Below are positions 25,591 through 32,545 of a stretch of 37,475 bases of DNA, piece after piece; positions within the stretch are counted from its first letter, which is position 1, and each line of letters opens with the position of its first letter. The position numbers and the translations under genes are program-made. The notes beneath the pieces are model-generated. The model worked only from the letters and a program-made list of their open reading frames with translations. It ran no database searches and had not been told where the DNA came from. The DNA comes from an uncultured Bacilli bacterium. Its GTDB lineage: Bacteria > Bacillota_I > Bacilli_A > RFN20 > CAG-449. Location of the stretch: contig CANRPC010000013.1 in assembly GCA_947632435.1 (NCBI GenBank), forward strand, positions 1-37,475, written 5' to 3'.

Positions 25591-26799
25591 ATGAAAAATT
25601 TTTTAATCAAATTATTTATCAAAGATTATAAAAATGTAAAAGATGCTAAAGTCAGACAAAAATATGGTACTCTAGCTTCTATTTTTGGTATCATTTCTAA
25701 TTTTATAATTTGTATTATGAAAATAATTTTAGGAATATCTTTTCATCTAATTTCTATTTTAGGTGATGGTATAAATAATCTTTCTGATGCTTTCACAAGT
25801 ATTGTTTCTTTAATAGGTTTCAAATTAGCGGCTAAACCTGCCGATAGAAAACATCCTTTTGGTCATGCCCGTATTGAATATATCGCTAGTTTTATTATTG
25901 CTATTTTTATTGAACTAATGGGATTTGAATTAGTAATTCAATCTTTTGATAAAATCTTAAAAAATGAATCCTTTATTAAAGATCAATTATATTTTATTAT
26001 ATCGATAATTATTTTGGTGTTTTCAATAATTATTAAATTATATCAATGCTATTTTAATTATTCTCTTGGTAAAACAATTAAATCCTCGACATTAAAATTA
26101 ACTGCAACAGATTCACGTAATGATGTTATAACCTCTTCCATTGTCCTTTTAGGTTTAATTATTTCCTATTTTACAAATATTAATCTTGATGGATATCTTG
26201 GTATTGTCGTAGGAATTTTTATTATTATTTCTACTTTAAAATATATTATGGAAATAATAAATCAGCTTATTGGAAAAAGTCCAGATCAAGAAATAATCGA
26301 TGAATTTATTAAAAAAATTAAAAGTTATGATGAGGTATTAGGAATTCATGATTTACAAATACATGCTTATGGTTTAAGTAGTATTTTTGCTACTTGTCAT
26401 GTAGAAATTGATGCTAAAAAAAATGTATTAGAATCTCATGAATTATTAGATAATATCGAAAATGCTATGCTTGAAGAATTTAACATTCATACCGTTTTAC
26501 ATATGGATCCTGTTATTTTATTTGATGATGAACAAGAAAAAATAAAAAATGATTTTCTTAGTGTTTTAAAATCATTTCCATTTAAATTATCTTTACACGA
26601 TTTTCGTTTAGTTAAAGGTCCTACTTTTGTAAATGCAATATTTGATTTAGTAATTCCTGATGATATGCCTATTTCTAATGAAAAATTAATCCAAGAAATA
26701 AAAGCTAAAGCTAAACAAATTAATCCTCGATATAATTGCACAATTAAAATTGATCAAGATTTTTTAGATTTAATTAAAGAGGATGAATATGGAAAATAA
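25591..26799 (+). CDS. Cation diffusion facilitator exporter, MneP/MntE-like (probable Mn2+)
   Basis: Membrane metal exporter of 402 residues with six N-terminal helices. Helix 2 carries LGDGINNLSDAFTS with Asp59 and Asp66, then KPADRKHPFGHARIEYIASF. Helix 5 carries TATDSRNDVITS, that is DxxxD where Zn2+ exporters have HxxxD. This DxxxD and the DGxNNxxD pattern are those of the manganese exporters MneP and MntE. The cytosolic tail (about 210-400) holds a ZT_dimer domain and an extra, second ferredoxin-like half (FKLSLHDFRLVKGPTFVNAIFD), longer than the 300-residue norm. Ribosome binding site AAAGGGA. The manganese assignment is inference from the motif. Confidence 0.85.
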   Translation: MKNFLIKLFIKDYKNVKDAKVRQKYGTLASIFGIISNFIICIMKIILGISFHLISILGDGINNLSDAFTSIVSLIGFKLAAKPADRKHPFGHARIEYIASFIIAIFIELMGFELVIQSFDKILKNESFIKDQLYFIISIIILVFSIIIKLYQCYFNYSLGKTIKSSTLKLTATDSRNDVITSSIVLLGLIISYFTNINLDGYLGIVVGIFIIISTLKYIMEIINQLIGKSPDQEIIDEFIKKIKSYDEVLGIHDLQIHAYGLSSIFATCHVEIDAKKNVLESHELLDNIENAMLEEFNIHTVLHMDPVILFDDEQEKIKNDFLSVLKSFPFKLSLHDFRLVKGPTFVNAIFDLVIPDDMPISNEKLIQEIKAKAKQINPRYNCTIKIDQDFLDLIKEDEYGK

Positions 26800-27052
26800 A
26801 TTAAATATAAATGATGCCTTATCTTTTTTAAAAAAATATTATGTTCTTTTTTCAGATATTAATAATGAAAAAATATATTTTTTATATCGTGATAATCATA
26901 TTTTAATAAGAACGCCTAAAGCATCTTTTAAACTAAATGAAAATGATTTTCTTCTTTTATATAAAAATACCAAATTTTCTTTTAATAACGTTAATGAAAT
27001 TTCAGAAATCGATGTAGAAAAAGATAAAGAATATTATTCTTGGAAACAATGA
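26789..27052 (+). CDS. Small soluble protein, unknown function
   Basis: I do not recognise a family. It has 87 residues starting MENKLNINDALSFLKK, mixed alpha/beta, charged, with no signal peptide or membrane segment. AAAGAGG lies six bases before the ATG at 26789. The ATG six bases earlier (26783) is too close to that site to be used. It overlaps the end of the CDF exporter gene by 11 bases, so the two are translated together and it may assist or modulate the exporter; that is inference. The stop codon is two bases from the end of the convergent permease gene, with no terminator between them. Confidence 0.6.
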   Translation: MENKLNINDALSFLKKYYVLFSDINNEKIYFLYRDNHILIRTPKASFKLNENDFLLLYKNTKFSFNNVNEISEIDVEKDKEYYSWKQ

Positions 27053-27054
27053 TA

Positions 27055-28158
27055 TTACACAATTAATAGCGTCATTGATAATAAAATAATTAAAAAACTA
27101 AAATTAAAGGCCGAAAATAATAAGATGTAAGAAAACATTTTATTATGATAATGTTTTACATATTCTTTAAATGTAATTAAACTAGCTAATGATGAAATTA
27201 AAGTTCCCACACCTCCTATATTAACTCCAAGAAGCAATTCTTTATAATTTGTAGTGAATTGCGATAATAAAATCGCTGAAGGAACATTAGAAATTACTTG
27301 GCAAGATAAAGCACTAAATAAAAGAGTATTAATATTTAACAAATTAGATAATAAGTTTCTAACTTGATTTATTCTCGCCATATTACCAGCGAAAATAAAA
27401 AAGAAAACAAAAGTTAATAATAAAGCATAATCAACTTTTAATAATGCTTTATAATCTAGAAATAATAAACAACTAGGAATAACAATTAATCCAACCCAAA
27501 AAGGAATGATACGAAAAACAATAACAATTGATAAAGCAAAAAGTAAAAGATATATAATAGTTTTTATTTTATTAAGCTTTATAGGTTGATCAGATATTGT
27601 CAATGATTCTTTTTTGACAAAGATAAAACAACAAATTGTCATCAAAAAAATAGAGGTAATAAAAGGCAAAAACATTATGTTAATGAATTCAGCATTAGGG
27701 ATTTTAAATTTATTATATAAATAAAGATTTTGAGGATTACCAAATGGTGTTAACATGCCACCTAAATTAGCTGCAATATTTTGCATGATAAAAGTAAAAG
27801 CTAAGTATTTTTCTTTTTTAGTTGAAGTTAAAACTAAATATCCTAAAGGCAAAAAAGTTAATAAAGCCATATCATTTGCAATAATCATCGAACCGATGAA
27901 AGTTATATAAACTAACGCTAAAACACAAAATCTTGTATTTTTAAAAAAATGTACGACTTTATATGCAAGCATATAAAAAAAATTAATATTTTTTAAAGCA
28001 CAAATTACAGCAAGAGTGCAAAATAAACATGTTAAAGTTTTATAATCAAAATATTTTAAATATTGTTTATCAATAGGTACTATAAACATCGTAATTAAAG
28101 CTAGAAAAAAGGCAATAAACATTACGATATTTTTTTTTACAAAGTGTTTTACTTTCAT
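27055..28158 (-). CDS. Anion permease of the SLC13/ArsB/CitM (ion transporter) superfamily
   Basis: Polytopic membrane protein of 367 residues with about ten to twelve hydrophobic segments. Two half-signatures of the superfamily are visible: NIAANLGGMLTPFGNPQNLYLY near residue 128, and NVPSAILLSQFTTNYKELLLGVNIGGVGTLISSLASL near 300. These re-entrant loops bind substrate in NhaD/ArsB/CitM/DASS proteins. Typical members carry dicarboxylates, citrate, sulphate or arsenite; the substrate is not clear here. It is shorter than most SLC13 members (about 430-470). The ribosome binding site TTGGAG is good and a promoter follows the SPFH terminator. Confidence 0.85.
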   Translation of the reverse strand: MKVKHFVKKNIVMFIAFFLALITMFIVPIDKQYLKYFDYKTLTCLFCTLAVICALKNINFFYMLAYKVVHFFKNTRFCVLALVYITFIGSMIIANDMALLTFLPLGYLVLTSTKKEKYLAFTFIMQNIAANLGGMLTPFGNPQNLYLYNKFKIPNAEFINIMFLPFITSIFLMTICCFIFVKKESLTISDQPIKLNKIKTIIYLLLFALSIVIVFRIIPFWVGLIVIPSCLLFLDYKALLKVDYALLLTFVFFFIFAGNMARINQVRNLLSNLLNINTLLFSALSCQVISNVPSAILLSQFTTNYKELLLGVNIGGVGTLISSLASLITFKEYVKHYHNKMFSYILLFSAFNFSFLIILLSMTLLIV

Positions 28159-28194
28159 TTTTTAACTCCAAAGAATTATTTCTTTTAAACACCT

Positions 28195-28222
28195 TTAATA
28201 TCCTAATCCTATTTAAATTCAA
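28195..28222 (-). promoter_or_regulatory. Candidate promoter of the anion permease gene
   Basis: Minus strand TTGAAT (28217-28222), 16 bases, TATTAA (28195-28200). The -35 box overlaps the U run of the SPFH terminator, so the permease gene is a separate unit. Confidence 0.45.
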
Positions 28223-28260
28223 AAAAAAGAACTATTTGAATTTTCGCTCAAATAGTTCTT
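28221..28260 (-). terminator. Intrinsic terminator of the SPFH gene
   Basis: AAGAACTATTTGA (28227-28239) and TCAAATAGTTCTT (28248-28260) form a perfect 13-base stem with an eight-base loop. On the minus strand it starts seven bases after the SPFH stop codon and is followed by a run of eight U. Confidence 0.92.
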
Positions 28261-28267
28261 ATAAAAT

Positions 28268-29485
28268 TTATCCGTTTATTGAAGGAATAATAACATCTAC
28301 ACCACTTGAAGAAGTAACAACATTTGGTAATTCACCATTCCACTTTTCAAGATATTCTAAATATTTAACTAATTCTGTAACTATATTTAGATCTTCTTTA
28401 GTATGTGTTTCATCAAATACAATAGAATACTTAGTACTAGAGATTGAAGTTGTTATCGTGGTTAATTGTTTTGTTTCTTCATCTAAATTTGTTACCACAC
28501 CAACTTCTGGTTTTTCTATTACTTCTTCTTCTAAAGTAGTTTCCGAAATAACTTCTTTAGTATCATAATCCATTACTGTAGTTTCTATTTTTTTAATATA
28601 AGTTTCATTTACTTCAAAACCAATAGATTTAGCAAGTTCTACAAGTTTAATTGCCATAGCTTCCGCGGATGCACTAGCAATAATTTTTTGACTTTCTGCA
28701 TCACCACGAGCAGCTTCAATTTTCGCTTGTGCTTCAAGTTTTGCTACTTCTAATTCTTGTTCAGCTTTAGTAATTGCTGCTTCTTTTTGTTGTTCCGCAA
28801 TAACTTTATCCTCAACAGATTTTTCAAATTCTGCGGTAAAATCAATATTTGTTAAGTTAACCGCGGTAACCGAAACATAATATTTATCACCAACTGCTTC
28901 TTTAACCGCTTGTTCAACTTCTAAAGATATTGTTGAACGAGTTTCAATAATCTTCATCGCGGTATATCTAGATAATACTGCTTTTGTTTTATCATCAGTA
29001 ACTTTCTCAATACGTTTGCTTAATGAATCCATATTGTTATATTCAACTAAAATGTCTTTAGCTTTATCAGCATCTATTTTATATTGCACTGTCATTTTAA
29101 TATTCATAGTTTGAGCATCAGAAGAATAAGAAGCCGTATCAATATCTAACTGTTGCACTGTAGTATCAAAATAAATATATTGCGATACTAAGCAAAAGTC
29201 AAAATGTGTTCCTGGAAATCTAATACCCTTTACTTGACCTAATGTTTTTACAACTGCGACTTGTCCTGCTTCAACTTGATAAAATGAACCTGGAACAAAT
29301 ATAGCAAATATAGTGCTGATAATGATTGTTGCTGCTAATAATTTATTCTTATTTCCTTTCTCTTTCTTGTCTTTTGTAAAATCCTTAATATCTTTTTTTT
29401 CTTTATTAGCATTATTGATAATAAGGAAAACAACACTTAATCCTAATACCACAAAACTAATAATAAATAAAATTGTTCTAATCAT
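28268..29485 (-). CDS. SPFH/Band-7 (prohibitin-like) membrane protein
   Basis: Membrane-anchored scaffold protein of 405 residues. N-terminal helix (about 1-24), a Lys-rich stretch, then a second hydrophobic segment near 45-60 leading to PGSFYQVEAGQVAVVKTLGQ. The SPFH domain spans about 60-240 and ends in FEKSVEDKVIAEQQKEAAITKAEQELEVAK, a long coiled coil with Ala-Glu repeats (to about 290). The prohibitin-type C-terminal motif EKWNGELPNVV is present, but about 80 extra residues (about 300-380) of Thr- and Val-rich sequence separate it from the coiled coil. Start chosen at 29485 because AAGGAGG lies six bases upstream. It is transcribed alone behind a riboswitch-like leader and ends at a strong terminator. 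Related proteins form large rings or membrane microdomains; the role here is unknown. Confidence 0.88.
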   Translation of the reverse strand: MIRTILFIISFVVLGLSVVFLIINNANKEKKDIKDFTKDKKEKGNKNKLLAATIIISTIFAIFVPGSFYQVEAGQVAVVKTLGQVKGIRFPGTHFDFCLVSQYIYFDTTVQQLDIDTASYSSDAQTMNIKMTVQYKIDADKAKDILVEYNNMDSLSKRIEKVTDDKTKAVLSRYTAMKIIETRSTISLEVEQAVKEAVGDKYYVSVTAVNLTNIDFTAEFEKSVEDKVIAEQQKEAAITKAEQELEVAKLEAQAKIEAARGDAESQKIIASASAEAMAIKLVELAKSIGFEVNETYIKKIETTVMDYDTKEVISETTLEEEVIEKPEVGVVTNLDEETKQLTTITTSISSTKYSIVFDETHTKEDLNIVTELVKYLEYLEKWNGELPNVVTSSSGVDVIIPSING

Positions 29486-29526
29486 AATTTTCCTCCTTAT
29501 AAAACTAAAACAATAATTCGCTAAAT

Positions 29527-29565
29527 AAAAAGACCATGGCACTTTTCATTTAGCTCCATGATCTT
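29527..29565 (-). terminator. Terminator of the riboswitch expression platform
   Basis: Minus strand AAGATCATGG (29556-29565) pairs with CCATGGTCTT (29530-29539) over ten bases with one G-U, followed by U5. It lies between the aptamer and the SPFH ribosome binding site, so it decides whether the gene is transcribed. Confidence 0.82.
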
Positions 29566-29640
29566 GCGAAATCTTATTAGATTAGTTAATCCGGTTTACA
29601 CGTGATGACGAATTAACTCGAGTACGCTACTCCTCATGTA
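29527..29640 (-). ncRNA. yybP-ykoY (Mn2+-type) riboswitch in the SPFH leader
   Basis: The leader has the signature parts in the right order. P1 5' strand CATGA (29634-29638) is followed directly by GGAGUAGC (29626-29633). CGUCA (29606-29610) then sits within a helix AGUUAAU/AUUAACU, followed by a helix AAUCU/AGAUU. CGCAAGA (29562-29568; consensus GGCAAGA) is followed directly by P1 3' strand UCAUG (29557-29561). The 3' strand of P1 is also the 5' arm of a terminator, so folding of the aptamer would prevent termination (an ON switch). That is how Mn2+-sensing members of this class work. Recognition is from memory of the consensus; no covariance model was run. The usual targets are Mn exporters, TerC proteins and P-type ATPases; an SPFH gene is unusual. 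Confidence 0.78.
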
Positions 29641-29645
29641 CTTAT

Positions 29646-29674
29646 AAATTAGCACATTTTTCCAAAATTTGCAA
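29646..29674 (-). promoter_or_regulatory. Promoter of the riboswitch/SPFH transcript
   Basis: Minus strand TTGCAA (29669-29674), 17 bases, TAATTT (29646-29651), with TGC making an extended -10. The predicted RNA start at about 29640 falls immediately before the first strand of the aptamer, as expected for a riboswitch leader. Confidence 0.65.
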
Positions 29675-29704
29675 TATATTCATATCAATATTTGAATATG
29701 TTTT

Positions 29705-30166
29705 TTAAAACAAGAATTGATTATCTTGATATATTTTTATTGCTTTATTAGATCCTTTTTCTATTGCCTCTAATAAATATTTTTTTATCTTTTCATCTTT
29801 ATCATTTATCTTTAATGCAAGTTCAGCATATTTTATCATTCCTTTGATATATTTTAATTCTGCTGCTTTTTCATAATTTCTTAAGGCTTTTATCTTATCT
29901 TCTTTTACTTCTATTCCTTTTTCATAGAATTCTCCTAGAAAATAATATCCTTCTCCTATTTCTTTTTTACTTGCTAATTGATAATATTCTATAGCTTTTT
30001 CTAAATCTTGTTTTATTCCTCTTCCTCGATGATACATCTTTGCTAAAGATATATATGATAATTCATATCCTTCTTCACTTGCTTTTTTAAAGTATTCATA
30101 TGCTTTTTCATATTCTCTTTTATGATAATATTCATATCCCTTTTCATAATTAATATTTTTATTCAT
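29705..30166 (-). CDS. Sel1-repeat (SLR/TPR-like) protein
   Basis: Soluble helical-repeat protein of 153 residues. An N-terminal TPR-like helix pair (YEKGYEYYHKREYEKAYEYF) is followed by Sel1-type repeats with the A..W/Y..KAA...G...A...LG.xY..G pattern: ASEEGYELSYISLAKMYHRG, then ASKKEIGEGYYFLGEFYEKG, then AAELKYIKGMIKYAELA. No signal peptide is seen, so it is cytosolic as read. Its ATG overlaps the end of the small lipoprotein gene by 8 bases, and the ribosome binding site is weak (GGTTAAGAT), so coupling is likely. Sel1 repeats bind other proteins; a partner role to the neighbouring small peptide or lipoprotein is inference. Confidence 0.85.
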   Translation of the reverse strand: MNKNINYEKGYEYYHKREYEKAYEYFKKASEEGYELSYISLAKMYHRGRGIKQDLEKAIEYYQLASKKEIGEGYYFLGEFYEKGIEVKEDKIKALRNYEKAAELKYIKGMIKYAELALKINDKDEKIKKYLLEAIEKGSNKAIKIYQDNQFLF

Positions 30167-30422
30167 ATCTTAACCATGGTAATTCTACTGAATGTTGATT
30201 ATCTTTTATTGAAGTAGAATCTTCATTACTTGTTGTTTCAGATATTAATGATGAAGTATTATCACTAGTACTATTTATACTTGATGTATCGATATTATTA
30301 CTTATTGAAGAAGTATTATTACTATTATTGCTACTTGAAGTATTATTATTTACACATGATATTAAAATGATTGATAAAATTATTATTGATATTTTAGAAA
30401 TTATCCCAACCAATTGTTTCAT
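30159..30422 (-). CDS. Small Ser/Asn-rich lipoprotein
   Basis: Predicted lipoprotein of 87 residues. Hydrophobic signal, lipobox LISC with lipidated Cys23, then about 45 residues made almost only of Ser, Asn, Thr, Ile and Asp. A short non-repetitive tail HSVELPWLRYE follows. No enzyme domain is visible; it looks like a tether with a small exposed C-terminal peptide. The ribosome binding site AGGAGAAG lies inside the preceding small ORF and the gene overlaps that ORF by 29 bases in another frame. Its stop overlaps the Sel1 gene. Confidence 0.72.
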   Translation of the reverse strand: MKQLVGIISKISIIILSIILISCVNNNTSSSNNSNNTSSISNNIDTSSINSTSDNTSSLISETTSNEDSTSIKDNQHSVELPWLRYE

Positions 30423-30531
30423 CAGGCTCTTCTCCTAAGAAACCATTAAATTTTCTTTCTGCTGATTCAAGTATTACTTCTTTAAGATTTAATTTTTCTA
30501 TATTTAATTCTGGTTTAATATATGTTTTCAT
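30394..30531 (-). CDS. Small ORF of 45 codons, possible precursor or signalling peptide
   Basis: Short gene that is easily missed. AAAGGAG lies at 30541-30547, nine bases before the ATG, one of the best sites in the window. The peptide starts MKTYIKPELNIEKLNLKE and ends EEPDETIGWDNF. It is acidic, has no signal peptide and no cysteine. The MK-Y--PE start recalls short peptides of gut Firmicutes thought to be RiPP-type precursors or leader-like peptides, but I see no modification enzyme nearby. It begins 18 bases after the InlB-repeat gene and its last codons overlap the lipoprotein start, so it is translated within the same transcript. Real coding status is likely; function is unknown. Confidence 0.65.
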   Translation of the reverse strand: MKTYIKPELNIEKLNLKEVILESAERKFNGFLGEEPDETIGWDNF

Positions 30532-30549
30532 TATTTTTTACTCCTTTAT

Positions 30550-32439
30550 TTATAATCCTAAATCAATTTCACATGACAAAGCTAAATCAGATAAACTAAC
30601 TGATGAACCATCATCAAATTGAATTTGTTCACCTTCCATATCTAAATATCCATCTAAAATATCTTTTACACTCATTAACTTATAATTATTAAAATAATAT
30701 TGATTATTATTATCTTTCATATAAGAAACTGCGAATACTTTATCTATTAATTTGTCATTAGGTACATTTAAAGCAATTAAATAATTATCTTTTAAACTTG
30801 TATTAACTGATTTATGAGCATTTAATCCAGTAACTATACTATTAAAATCAGTTTCAGAATAGGATTGTTTTAAATTTTTAATTTTAACTATATTTTCATT
30901 AGTTTCATCATTAATTTTACTTAATAAAATTCCTGTTTCAGCAATCTCTGATTTATTATCTTCTGTTATAGTAAATGAATTTTTAAATCTTATTGATATA
31001 TCTTTAAAGTTTTTAAATGTACTACTTGCAATTTCTTCTTTATGTGTAAGAATTTCAATTTTCTTTAATCCAAAATTATAATTTCCAGCTATATAATGCA
31101 ATTCAATTTTTGTAACTTTTTCATTTATTTGTGATAAAATTAAATCAAATGTTTCTGATGCTTCTAATTCTTTTGTACAATTTTCAATTTCTTTATTTTC
31201 GTTATCATAAGAAATTAATTTTAAAGTTGAAGAACCTGATTGTTGTGATGAATTTTTATCACTAGATAAAGTAATTTGAATTTTAAATTCATTATCTATA
31301 ATATGATCTTGTTCTTCTAATTTATATGTAAGTATTGGATTCTTACTAATGTTGTTATTTAATTTGAGTGCACCGCCATTACCATAATAAGATATATTTG
31401 TATTTACTAGAATAGCTTTCTGATTATCCTTTTGTTGTAAATCTGAATCAGTTAACCCCTCTTTATAAGTTTCTGTAATTTTAGAGTTAAATTCTGCACA
31501 ATATGAAACAAATTTTGTTTTTTCTTCTTTCCCTTCTGTAAACGAAAATGCTAAAGAAGCTTGTGTTTCTGAATTTTGAAAGTCTTCGTTGACTGGAATT
31601 TTACTACTAGTCCAATGAGCAAAAACTTCTAGGTTGCTTGTAATAGGTGTCTCTTTAGTAAATGTATCATTACCATCACTTGCTAAATACCAACCTGCAA
31701 ATTCATATCTTAATCCATTTTCATCATCTTTTTTTGGTTCTGGTAATTCCTCAACTAATTTTTGATCTTTAGTTGTTAGTGTTTTTGTTTCAGATTGATC
31801 TTCTTCAAAATAACCTCCATTAGCGTTAAATTTTACTGTATACTCTGAAGAAGCAGAATTTAATTTAAATAATGATATAGGTTGCTGATTCATATATGAA
31901 GTTGATTTATAGTATCTAAATCTTGTTCCATTTTTTTTGTCATTATTATATCTAAGATAAGTATTGTTGCTAATAATATCTACACTACCATCGCTATTAA
32001 TAGTAATGGTATTTGAGTACTTTTGATTATCAGATTCTTCTAAATTATTTTTTGTTGTAGTATTCCCAATATATTTACCACTGCTACTTTTTATATAATA
32101 TTTACTACTTCCTGCATCTTCAATGGTAAAAGTACTTTTATTTAATTCTTCAGAATAATCAATTTGTTTAGAATCATTAATTGTAACATCAAATTTGTTT
32201 CCCTCTACATCCAATGTTTGTAAAGATCCATCAAATATAAGACTGTCTCCAATTGAAGCAATTAAATATTTTTCTCCTTCACCACAAATTAATTCTTCCT
32301 TACTAGTAATTTGCTTAAAATATTTTTCTTCTTCCGCTCTAACCTCTTGTACATCTTCCTTAGTTACGTTACGAACTAAAGCAAAACCTGTTAGCATTAA
32401 ACATGATGAGAGTAAGATTAATTTTTTCTTGATATTCAT
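30550..32439 (-). CDS. Secreted surface protein with InlB B-type repeat
   Basis: Exported protein of 629 residues. The Sec signal peptide is hydrophobic to about residue 22, with a likely cleavage after EVRA (about 36). An SSC in the signal is probably not a lipobox because the hydrophobic core continues past it. An N-terminal beta domain follows (about 40-195), with SSGKYIGNTTTK, INSDGSVDII and YLRYNN, a type seen in other surface proteins of gut Firmicutes. Next comes one InlB B-repeat (about 198-278: YTVKFNANGGYF to LRYEFAGWYLASDG and LEVFAHWT), then beta-rich domains to the C terminus. No LPXTG or C-terminal anchor is visible. Ribosome binding site AAGGGAG. It is preceded by a leader with a G10 tract and a terminator hairpin. 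Adhesion or glycan binding is likely but unproven. Confidence 0.82.
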   Translation of the reverse strand: MNIKKKLILLSSCLMLTGFALVRNVTKEDVQEVRAEEEKYFKQITSKEELICGEGEKYLIASIGDSLIFDGSLQTLDVEGNKFDVTINDSKQIDYSEELNKSTFTIEDAGSSKYYIKSSSGKYIGNTTTKNNLEESDNQKYSNTITINSDGSVDIISNNTYLRYNNDKKNGTRFRYYKSTSYMNQQPISLFKLNSASSEYTVKFNANGGYFEEDQSETKTLTTKDQKLVEELPEPKKDDENGLRYEFAGWYLASDGNDTFTKETPITSNLEVFAHWTSSKIPVNEDFQNSETQASLAFSFTEGKEEKTKFVSYCAEFNSKITETYKEGLTDSDLQQKDNQKAILVNTNISYYGNGGALKLNNNISKNPILTYKLEEQDHIIDNEFKIQITLSSDKNSSQQSGSSTLKLISYDNENKEIENCTKELEASETFDLILSQINEKVTKIELHYIAGNYNFGLKKIEILTHKEEIASSTFKNFKDISIRFKNSFTITEDNKSEIAETGILLSKINDETNENIVKIKNLKQSYSETDFNSIVTGLNAHKSVNTSLKDNYLIALNVPNDKLIDKVFAVSYMKDNNNQYYFNNYKLMSVKDILDGYLDMEGEQIQFDDGSSVSLSDLALSCEIDLGL

Positions 32440-32461
32440 TTTATTCTCCCTTTCTTATTAC

Positions 32462-32500
32462 AAATAAAAATGTCAAGAGGCAAAAAGTCCCTTGACATTT
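32462..32500 (-). terminator. Attenuator-like hairpin in the leader of the InlB-repeat gene
   Basis: Minus strand AAATGTCAAG (32491-32500) pairs with CTTGACATTT (32468-32477). Three more inner pairs follow around one mismatch, with a loop of U5. A U-rich tail leads to the ribosome binding site of the next gene. It lies between the small G10 ORF and the structural gene, so it can cut off transcription of the latter. Confidence 0.75.
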
Positions 32501-32545
32501 AAATTCATAATCTTATTTATTTTAGAGTGGTTAAAAAGATTTGTC

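Noticed and set aside
29527-29640. T-box, SAM, guanidine-I or NiCo riboswitch as the identity of the SPFH leader
   Set aside because: Their core motifs (for example GGUGG for T-box or AGGGUAGC for NiCo) are absent, whereas GGAGTAGC, CGTCA and GCAAGA fit yybP-ykoY.
29675-29704. ATATTCA/TGAATAT hairpin after the Sel1 gene as terminator
   Set aside because: Seven A-T-rich pairs, no U run, and it merges with the promoter of the SPFH leader.
30550-32439. InlB-repeat protein as a lipoprotein, because LSSC occurs at residues 10-13
   Set aside because: The hydrophobic core before the Cys is only about four residues and continues after it; a Sec signal cleaved after EVRA fits better.
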